Shown piece after piece: positions 1 through 4,660 of a stretch of 7,395 nt of DNA. The stretch is from contig RFJH01000151.1 of NCBI GenBank assembly GCA_003694975.1, positions 1-7,395 on the forward strand. Direction: 5' to 3'. Every line of letters starts with the position of its first letter. Position 1 is the first letter of the stretch. A program made the position numbers and the translations under genes. This DNA is from Anaerolineae bacterium (lineage in GTDB: Bacteria > Chloroflexota > Anaerolineae > Anaerolineales > Villigracilaceae). Under the pieces are notes generated by a model. That model saw only the letters and a program-made list of their open reading frames with translations. It was not told the origin of the DNA and ran no database searches.

Positions 1-272
1 ATATCATGTACAACGAGGGCATCTCCAAAGTGGGCGATTTGCTTGATTTGGCCGTGCAATACGAAATCATCACCAAGCGCGGCTCCTTTTACTCTTATGG
101 CGAGACACGCCTGGGTCAGGGGCGCGAGAACGCCAAAGAGTTCCTGCGCCAAAACCCTGCCATGGCCGACGAAATCGAACAACTCATCCGCCAGATCGCC
201 CTGGAAGAAAACGCCACCGTACCCCTACCTTCCGCCGACGAAGAAATCCTCACGCCGGATGACGAGTTGTAA
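1..272 (+). CDS. recA: RecA recombinase, C-terminal fragment (5' end outside window)
   Basis: RecA is the ATP-dependent strand-exchange protein of homologous recombination and, in bacteria with an SOS response, the co-protease for LexA. Only about the last 90 residues lie in the window; the first complete codon is at base 3, and the ATG at 6 is an internal methionine. The visible part is the C-terminal domain. YNEGISKVGDLLDLAV corresponds to the E. coli stretch YGEGINFYGELVDLGV, followed by KRGSFYSY, then GQGRENAKEFL and a helix ending in IEQLIRQ. It finishes with a short acidic tail (DEE and DDEL), the kind of tail that modulates DNA binding in RecA proteins. The Walker motifs and the L1 and L2 loops are upstream and cannot be checked. 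The gene ends in TAA. The next gene begins 5 bases later, so the two are probably co-transcribed. Family identity is certain from the conserved C-terminal signature. Confidence 0.96.
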   Translation, partial: IMYNEGISKVGDLLDLAVQYEIITKRGSFYSYGETRLGQGRENAKEFLRQNPAMADEIEQLIRQIALEENATVPLPSADEEILTPDDEL

Positions 273-277
273 GTCTC

Positions 278-892
278 GTGGTGCGCCCTCCAATCTCCCG
301 TCTCCTCCAACAGGCTTCCACCTTCCCGCTCTGCCTGGCAACGGGCATTCTCCTCATCCTGTCCCTGCCCGCCTGTGCGCCGACCACCCCCGCTCCTCCC
401 CCTCTCTTCATCCCACCGGCACCGCCTACCGTCCCCTCTGAACATTCTGCCCCAATGCACCTCGCGACGGTCACGGCCAACGCATCTACACCGTCGCCCA
501 CCCTGTCGCCGAACGCTCCGGCGGACACCCCGTCTCCGACACCTACCCCATCCGAGTGCATCAACGACCTGCGCTACATAGACGACCTCACTTTCGAAGA
601 TGGCACCATCGTCACACCAGGACAGGAAATAGATAAACAATGGCTGGTGCAAAACAACGGCACTTGCGATTGGGAGGAAGGCTATCGTCTCGCCCTGATC
701 GGCGGAGAACCTCTAGGCGCCCCTGAGGAAGTAGCGCTCTATCCCGCCCGCGCCGGTGCGCAAGCGGTGCTCCGCATTCCATTCATCGCCCCTTCAATCG
801 CGGGTCGTTACCTCAGCGCCTGGCAGGCCTTCGACCCAAACGGAACCCCCTTCGGAGATACCGTCTACCTGGATATCACCGTTGCCCCCTAG
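278..892 (+). CDS. Putative lipoprotein with NBR1-type Ig-like domain
   Basis: This is a predicted 204-residue exported lipoprotein of unknown role. Residues 1-32 form a signal peptide: a basic N-end, a hydrophobic run around 18-30 (ATGILLILSL), then a lipobox-like LPAC with Cys33 as the lipidated residue. Residues 34-92 are a low-complexity Pro/Thr/Ser linker that probably spans the wall. Residues 94-204 resemble the NBR1 (next to BRCA1) Ig-like beta-sandwich domain: DLTFEDGTIVTPGQE, then WLVQNNGTCDWEEGYRL, a proline-containing turn, and GRYLSAWQAFDPNGTPFGD. Cys94 and Cys130 could form the disulfide often seen in bacterial members. Two GTG codons in tandem (278 and 281) can both start it. 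I kept the first, but there is no clear Shine-Dalgarno, so coupling to recA 5 bases upstream is likely. The linker makes the mRNA very C-rich. The ligand is unknown; such domains are usually adhesion or binding modules. No terminator is visible after its TAG. Confidence 0.82.
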   Translation: MVRPPISRLLQQASTFPLCLATGILLILSLPACAPTTPAPPPLFIPPAPPTVPSEHSAPMHLATVTANASTPSPTLSPNAPADTPSPTPTPSECINDLRYIDDLTFEDGTIVTPGQEIDKQWLVQNNGTCDWEEGYRLALIGGEPLGAPEEVALYPARAGAQAVLRIPFIAPSIAGRYLSAWQAFDPNGTPFGDTVYLDITVAP

Positions 893-937
893 CCTCGCCT
901 GCACGCAAAACGCCCGGAAATTGCCCTTCTCAACCGC

Positions 938-965
938 TTGACACAACGAACGAACATGCTATAAT
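938..965 (+). promoter_or_regulatory. Consensus sigma70-type promoter for the rho operon
   Basis: A perfect -35 hexamer TTGACA (938-943) and a perfect -10 hexamer TATAAT (960-965) are separated by 16 bp, one less than the optimum. Transcription should start near 972. It lies in the gap after the lipoprotein gene and points at rho, giving a leader of about 225 nt. A full match to both hexamers implies a strong housekeeping promoter whose output may be tempered downstream in the leader. Strength and start site are inferred. Confidence 0.88.
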
Positions 966-1044
966 GCAGGCGTTCCCCCGTTTCTTGACAGAAGTCCACT
1001 TCCCCCTTTTCATGCAGGCCATCCGGCCCGCACGGACGAAAAAC

Positions 1045-1094
1045 CCCCAAACGCGACTTGAACCACAACCCAAATCGCTGCCCACCCCAAACGC
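1045..1094 (+). repeat. 10-bp perfect direct repeat CCCCAAACGC in the rho leader
   Basis: CCCCAAACGC occurs at 1045-1054 and again at 1085-1094, exactly 40 bases apart. Both copies sit in the untranslated leader and are C-rich and unstructured, as expected for Rho or regulator contact sites. A C-rich background raises the odds of chance repetition, but a 10-mer match within 50 bases is still notable. Confidence 0.6.
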
Positions 1095-1159
1095 ACTGTG
1101 CCCTATGCCCTTTCTTGTGGGGGGCCTTACCTCGCCTTTAGCACACACTCCTATGCCCT
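1093..1159 (+). repeat. 19-bp imperfect direct repeat (GCAC-N5-CCTATGCCCT) in the rho leader
   Basis: GCAC-N5-CCTATGCCCT appears at 1093-1111 and again at 1141-1159, offset by 48 bases, with 14 of 19 positions identical and the last 10 identical. The five middle positions differ (TGTGC versus ACACT). The second copy ends 37 bases before the rho start codon. It may be a duplicated protein-binding or rut element; its function is unknown. Confidence 0.6.
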
Positions 1160-1185
1160 CATCAAAAACCCCTGATTCCCACACC

Positions 1186-1190
1186 GAGAG
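1186..1190 (+). promoter_or_regulatory. Weak ribosome binding site for rho
   Basis: GAGAG lies 6 bases before the ATG at 1197. It matches the anti-Shine-Dalgarno only partly. It nevertheless supports this ATG, which also begins exactly at the expected N-terminus of the Rho N-domain. Confidence 0.55.
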
Positions 1191-1196
1191 ATCAAC

Positions 1197-2474
1197 ATGG
1201 ACATCCTAGAACTCGAAAACAAACCCCTGGCCGAACTTCGCCAAATGGCCAGCGACCTGGGCATCGAGCGAGCCAATCGTCTGAAGAAAGAAGCCCTGAT
1301 CCTGCGCATTCGACAGGTTGAAGCCGCAAAAGAAGGAGTAGAAATTCGCGGCGGCATCCTGGAAATCATGAGCGAAGGCATCGGCTTCCTTCGCACGAAC
1401 AACTACCGTATTAGCGATGATGATATCTACGTCTCCCAGGCCCAGTTGCGCCGTTACGAACTGCGCAGTGGCGACCTGGTCATCGGCCACGTCCGCCCAC
1501 CGCGCGAATCAGAGCGCCACTACGGCCTGCTCAAAGTGGAAAGCGTCAACGGCCTGGACCCTGAAGAAGCACGTCATCGCCCCCTCTTCGAAAACCTGAC
1601 CCCTATTTTCCCTGACCAACGCTTTGACCTGGAGACCAATCACTCAGAGATTGCCCCACGGCTGATCAACCTGATCGCCCCTATCGGGCGTGGACAACGC
1701 GGCCTGATCGTCTCTCCCCCCAAAGCGGGGAAAACTACCATCCTGAAACAAATCGCCAACGCCATTTCCGCCAATTACCCTGACGTGCATATGATGGTCG
1801 CGCTCATCGGTGAGCGCCCTGAAGAAGTGACCGACATGGACCGCTCAGTAGATGCCGAGGTCATCGCTTCTACTTTCGATGAACCGGTCTCCTCCCATGT
1901 CCGCACCGCGGAGATCGCCCTGGATCGGGCCAAACGCCTCGTGGAGATCGGTCGGCACGTGGTTATCCTGATGGATTCCATCACCCGCCTGGCGCGTGCC
2001 TATAACCTGGTCATCACCCCTTCCGGGCGCACCCTCTCCGGCGGTATGGACCCCTCTGCTCTATACCCTCCAAAGCGTTTCTTCGGCGCAGCACGCAATA
2101 TCGAAGAAGGCGGCTCACTGACCATCATCGCCACCTGCCTCGTGGATACCGGCTCTCGCCTGGACGATGTCGTCTACGAGGAGTTCAAAGGCACCGGCAA
2201 CATGGAACTCCACCTCTCGCGCCGCCTGCAAGAACGCCGTATCTTCCCCGCTGTAGACATCGAACGCTCGTCCACACGCCGCGAGGAACTCCTCCTCGGC
2301 CCAGATATCCTGCAGCGCGTCTGGCTGATGCGCCGTATGTACATTCAGATGATCTCCTCACCTCCTCAAGGCGCCGGCATGGATCCCGCCGTAGCCACCG
2401 AGGCGATCATCCAACGGATGCGTAAGACAAAGAACAACATGGAGTTCCTCGAAACCCTGACGGAAGAACTATGA
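1197..2474 (+). CDS. rho: Transcription termination factor Rho
   Basis: Rho is the hexameric RNA-dependent ATPase/translocase that ends transcription of untranslated RNA. At 425 residues it is close to the E. coli length (419), with no large N-terminal insertion. Domains in order: a helical Rho N-domain (about 1-45, LAELRQMASDLGI); the cold-shock-like primary RNA-binding domain (about 50-118, GFLR then DDDIYVS and RRYELRSGD); and the RecA-like motor. Walker A is PPKAGKTT at 174-181, with Lys176 and Lys179 matching E. coli Lys181 and Lys184. The catalytic ERPEEVTDM follows at 206-214. Walker B is ILMDSITRLARAYN, with Asp260. The secondary RNA-site loop (YEEFKGTGN, 327-335) and the arginine-finger region (MELHLSR) are intact, so the enzyme should be active. 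Two oddities are Gly205, where E. coli has Asp210 in the bicyclomycin pocket, and Ile62, where E. coli has an aromatic RNA-binding Phe62. The stop overlaps the next start by ATGA. Confidence 0.98.
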   Translation: MDILELENKPLAELRQMASDLGIERANRLKKEALILRIRQVEAAKEGVEIRGGILEIMSEGIGFLRTNNYRISDDDIYVSQAQLRRYELRSGDLVIGHVRPPRESERHYGLLKVESVNGLDPEEARHRPLFENLTPIFPDQRFDLETNHSEIAPRLINLIAPIGRGQRGLIVSPPKAGKTTILKQIANAISANYPDVHMMVALIGERPEEVTDMDRSVDAEVIASTFDEPVSSHVRTAEIALDRAKRLVEIGRHVVILMDSITRLARAYNLVITPSGRTLSGGMDPSALYPPKRFFGAARNIEEGGSLTIIATCLVDTGSRLDDVVYEEFKGTGNMELHLSRRLQERRIFPAVDIERSSTRREELLLGPDILQRVWLMRRMYIQMISSPPQGAGMDPAVATEAIIQRMRKTKNNMEFLETLTEEL

Positions 2475-3535
2475 ACCTTGCCACCTTGTGGAAGACACGC
2501 CGCTTTGACATCATCAGTTGGGCAGTGACGCTGCTCATCGTCTTCGGCATGCTTGCGGCCACTCTGGGGTGGGTCCGCTCCGCCGCTACCGCGCCGGCTA
2601 CCCGCCCCGAACCGACCGCCGACCCGACTCAATCATCCCTCTCCCCCTCACTCCCTCCCGCCACAACGACGAATGTCTCCCTTCAAGCCATCAGTCGCCG
2701 CATTGACCTGAAAACCGAGATTCCCGAACAACGCCCCCGCTACAAAGCCATCACATATACCGTGGCGCGCGGCGATTCCGTCTTCGCCATTGCAAAGGAA
2801 TTCGGTCTCAAACCGGAAACCGTGCTCTGGGCCAACTACGACACCCTCAAGGATGACCCCCACAGCCTGAAACCCGGCATGGTATTGACCATCCCCCCTA
2901 CCGATGGCATTTACTACCAGTGGGAGGAAGGCGATACACTGGAATCGGTCGCTGCTGAATTCGACGCCGACCCCGAGAACATCCTGAACTGGCCTGGAAA
3001 CGACATCGACCTGACGAATCCAGAAATCAAACCCGGTGAGTGGGTGATGATTCCCGGCGGCTCGCGCGAATTCGTGCAGTGGATCATCCCCACCGTGGCA
3101 CGCGGCAGTTCCGGTACATCCAACGTGGGAGGCAGCACCTGCCCCGGCGGCGCTGTAGGCAGTGGTGCGTTCGTCTGGCCTGCCGACAACCACTACCTGT
3201 CCGGAAACGACTACTGGTCCGGCCACCTGGCCATTGACATTGCCGCCGGAGAAGGCGCGCCGGTCTACGCTGCCGACAGCGGCGTGGTCACCATGGCACA
3301 AGGGGGTTTCAACTACGGGTACGGTAATGTCATTATGATTGACCACGGCAACGGCTATGTCACCCTGTACGCTCACCTGAGCACCATTGGTGTGCGGGTA
3401 TGCGAGAACGTCTATGCCGGCCAGTGGATCGGAGCAGCCGGAAGCACCGGCAATTCCACAGGAGCGCACCTGCACTTCGAGGTGCGCCTGAACGGCGGCT
3501 TCGTCAACCCCTGGTATGTCCTTCCCCCACCGTAA
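2471..3535 (+). CDS. Membrane-anchored LysM / M23 peptidoglycan endopeptidase
   Basis: This is a predicted 354-residue zinc metallopeptidase that cuts peptide cross-links in peptidoglycan, or that regulates wall hydrolysis. Residues 1-12 are basic, and about 15-34 form a hydrophobic anchor or uncleaved signal (IISWAVTLLIVFGMLAATLG). A Pro/Thr/Ser linker (38-68) follows. LysM module 1 lies at about 94-142 (YTVARGDSVFAIAKEFGL) and LysM module 2 at about 148-195 (WEEGDTLESVAAEFDAD); both bind glycan. The C-terminal M23 domain (about 232-351) retains all catalytic residues: zinc ligands His252 and Asp256 (HLAID) and His335 (HLHFE), with catalytic His302 (YAH) and His333. It therefore looks active, unlike degenerate EnvC/NlpD-type regulators. 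Cys224 and Cys311 could pair. Its ATG overlaps the rho stop (ATGA), with GGAAG 4 bases upstream of the ATG, indicating translational coupling. Which bond it cuts cannot be read from sequence. Confidence 0.93.
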   Translation: MNLATLWKTRRFDIISWAVTLLIVFGMLAATLGWVRSAATAPATRPEPTADPTQSSLSPSLPPATTTNVSLQAISRRIDLKTEIPEQRPRYKAITYTVARGDSVFAIAKEFGLKPETVLWANYDTLKDDPHSLKPGMVLTIPPTDGIYYQWEEGDTLESVAAEFDADPENILNWPGNDIDLTNPEIKPGEWVMIPGGSREFVQWIIPTVARGSSGTSNVGGSTCPGGAVGSGAFVWPADNHYLSGNDYWSGHLAIDIAAGEGAPVYAADSGVVTMAQGGFNYGYGNVIMIDHGNGYVTLYAHLSTIGVRVCENVYAGQWIGAAGSTGNSTGAHLHFEVRLNGGFVNPWYVLPPP

Positions 3536-3539
3536 TTCC

Positions 3540-4325
3540 ATGGATGAGAAAACGCTTCAGGCCGCCCTTCAAGACCTGCCCCTGGGCGGCCTGCGTTACT
3601 TTGAGCGCATCGGCTCGACGAACGACCTCGCCCTGGCCTGGGCTGCTGAGGGCGCGCCGGACCTGTGCCTGATCGTCGCCGACGAGCAGACCACCGGGCG
3701 CGGCCGCTCTAGGCGTTCCTGGTATACTCCTCCCGGTGCCGCTCTGGCCTTCAGCCTGATCCTCCGCCCTGAGGGCAAAGAAGAAACTCTTTTATCCCTG
3801 TACACCGGCCTGGGCGCCCTGGCTGTCGTCCATGCCCTGCGAGAACGCCACGCCCTCCATGCGCAGATCAAATGGCCAAACGATCTCTTGCTCCAGGGGA
3901 GGAAATTTGCCGGCGTCCTGGTGGAGGCCGTCTGGTTGGGAGAGCAAATCGAGAGCCTTATCATAGGTATCGGCGTGAATGTATACGCCCAGGCAACACC
4001 GCCCCCCCATCAAGTGGATTTTCCCGCCACCAGCATTGAAGAGGTCCTCCACCGGCGACCAAACCGCATCCAACTGCTCCACGATATCCTGGCCGCCCTT
4101 CTGGATTGGCGTCCTCGCATCGGTGAACCGGCATTCATCAAAGCCTGGGAGAACGCCCTGGCTTACCGAGGCGAACAAGTTCACGTTCAACAAGGCCCCA
4201 CCGCTCTGAGTGGTCACCTGCTTGGCCTGGCAGCGGACGGTGCCTTGCAATTACGGTCATCTCAGGGCGACCCCATCACAGTCCATTTTGGGGATGTTCA
4301 CCTAAGGCCAAACATAGTATCATAA
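3540..4325 (+). CDS. birA: Biotin-[acetyl-CoA-carboxylase] ligase (mono-domain BirA, no DNA-binding domain)
   Basis: This enzyme activates biotin with ATP to biotinyl-5'-AMP and attaches it to a lysine of biotin carboxyl carrier proteins. From the ATG at 3540 it is 261 residues. Motifs in order: GSTND (25-29); the biotin/AMP loop DEQTTGRGRSRRSW (48-61); KWPND (111-115); KFAGVLVEA (122-130), with Lys122 matching E. coli Lys183; and GIGVNV (143-148). A small beta-barrel-like C-terminal domain follows at about 208-255. There is no N-terminal winged helix, so it should not repress biotin genes as E. coli BirA does. Oddity: Arg58 replaces the usual glycine of GRGRxGRxW. An in-frame ATG at 3516 would overlap the M23 gene by 20 bases. 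I prefer 3540, 4 bases after the previous stop, because it starts just before the conserved region. Neither start has a clear Shine-Dalgarno, so reinitiation from the upstream gene is likely. Confidence 0.94.
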   Translation: MDEKTLQAALQDLPLGGLRYFERIGSTNDLALAWAAEGAPDLCLIVADEQTTGRGRSRRSWYTPPGAALAFSLILRPEGKEETLLSLYTGLGALAVVHALRERHALHAQIKWPNDLLLQGRKFAGVLVEAVWLGEQIESLIIGIGVNVYAQATPPPHQVDFPATSIEEVLHRRPNRIQLLHDILAALLDWRPRIGEPAFIKAWENALAYRGEQVHVQQGPTALSGHLLGLAADGALQLRSSQGDPITVHFGDVHLRPNIVS

Positions 4326-4348
4326 GCAGCGTATGATATACTTGCCGC

Positions 4349-4354
4349 TGAGGT
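4349..4354 (+). promoter_or_regulatory. Ribosome binding site of the small membrane protein gene
   Basis: TGAGGT, with a GAGG core at 4350-4353, lies 6 bases before the ATG at 4360. It is the clearest Shine-Dalgarno on the plus strand of this window and supports both the start and the reality of this short gene. Confidence 0.65.
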
Positions 4355-4359
4355 AACCT

Positions 4360-4587
4360 ATGGTGGATGAACTACGCGATCAGGCCTCTGCGTTTTTTGA
4401 AGAGGAAGAGGAACCGGATTTCCTCGATGAGGAAGCCTTTCCATCGCCTGCCACAAGTGGGGCGCGAAACATCCTGGCATCTCTAACCCCTCTGCAACGG
4501 TTTATCCTTGCACTGATGCTTATGCTCACCGTCTGCCTGATCGGGACGATGTTCCTTTTGGTCACGCAACGCTTTGTCCTGTTCTAA
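4360..4587 (+). CDS. Small acidic single-span membrane protein, unknown function
   Basis: This is a 75-residue hypothetical protein. Residues 1-27 are strongly acidic (the run EEEEEPDFLDEEAF), residues 28-44 form a short Pro/Ser/Ala linker, and about 47-68 form one transmembrane helix (FILALMLMLTVCLIGTMFLL). A short TQRFVLF tail follows. The arrangement suggests a tail-anchored or single-pass protein with a cytoplasmic, negatively charged N-end, but orientation cannot be proved because positive charges are few on both sides. The gene begins 34 bases after birA, has a good GAGG ribosome site, and is followed within 21 bases by a strong terminator, so it is the last cistron of the rho block. 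I do not recognise a named family and assign no function. Coding status is supported by the ribosome site, sensible domain layout and position in the operon. Confidence 0.78.
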   Translation: MVDELRDQASAFFEEEEEPDFLDEEAFPSPATSGARNILASLTPLQRFILALMLMLTVCLIGTMFLLVTQRFVLF

Positions 4588-4607
4588 ATTGACGGAGGAT
4601 GCGCAAG

Positions 4608-4644
4608 GCCCCTGAGAGGAACAACCTCTCTCAGGGGCTATTTT
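4608..4644 (+). terminator. Intrinsic terminator ending the rho-M23-birA block
   Basis: An 11-bp perfect stem pairs GCCCCTGAGAG (4608-4618) with CTCTCAGGGGC (4628-4638) around a 9-base loop. It is followed at once by TATTTTC and a T-rich tail. The tail lies on the plus strand, so it terminates the rightward operon. Read leftward, the same hairpin is followed by CTTGCGC without a T tract, so it is a poor terminator for gyrA, although the hairpin could still protect the gyrA mRNA 3' end. Confidence 0.9.
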
Positions 4645-4660
4645 CTTCTTCTTCTCATTT

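Larger units (their letters stand above)
972..1196 (+). promoter_or_regulatory. Long C-rich, G-poor 5' leader of rho (candidate autoregulatory rut region)
   Basis: The region between the promoter and the rho start has no convincing gene. By hand count, bases 966-1196 contain about 40% C and 17% G, with many pyrimidine runs (CCCCC at 974-978, 1002-1006 and 1044-1048) and little scope for stable structure. That composition is typical of Rho-utilisation (rut) sites. In E. coli, rho is autoregulated by Rho-dependent attenuation in its leader, so a similar feedback is plausible here. A caveat is that the sense strand of neighbouring genes is also C-biased, though less strongly in the rho coding sequence. 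The only long G run is GGGGGG at 1129-1134; it could pair alternatively with the C runs at 1044-1048 or 1085-1088. Confidence 0.5.

Noticed and set aside
116..652. 178-codon minus-strand frame across recA and the lipoprotein gene
   Set aside because: The Arg/Gly-rich product is the complement of a Pro/Thr/Ser linker and shows no domain.
985..1013. Second promoter with TTGACA at 985-990
   Set aside because: No acceptable -10 hexamer occurs at the right distance (TTTCAT at 1008-1013).
1121..1140. Intrinsic terminator or riboswitch in the rho leader around the G6 run
   Set aside because: The G run can pair with several C runs, but no stem is followed by a T tract and no known riboswitch motif is recognisable.
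964..1209. 81-codon open frame in the rho leader that ends inside rho (possible leader peptide)
   Set aside because: Its ATG lies in the -10 box, upstream of the inferred transcript start. The next in-frame ATG at 1012 has only pyrimidines upstream and no ribosome site.
2648..3541. 297-codon open frame antisense to the M23 peptidase gene
   Set aside because: It mirrors the codon bias of the sense gene, has no recognisable domain, and the opposite strand encodes an unmistakable LysM/M23 protein.
4332..4342. TATGAT/TATACT as a promoter for the small membrane protein gene
   Set aside because: No -35-like hexamer lies 16-18 bp upstream, and the start of transcription would fall on the ribosome site; co-transcription from the rho promoter explains expression better.
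4608..4644. Bidirectional terminator also ending gyrA
   Set aside because: Leftward the hairpin is followed by CTTGCGC with no T tract; only the plus-strand direction has a convincing T-rich tail.
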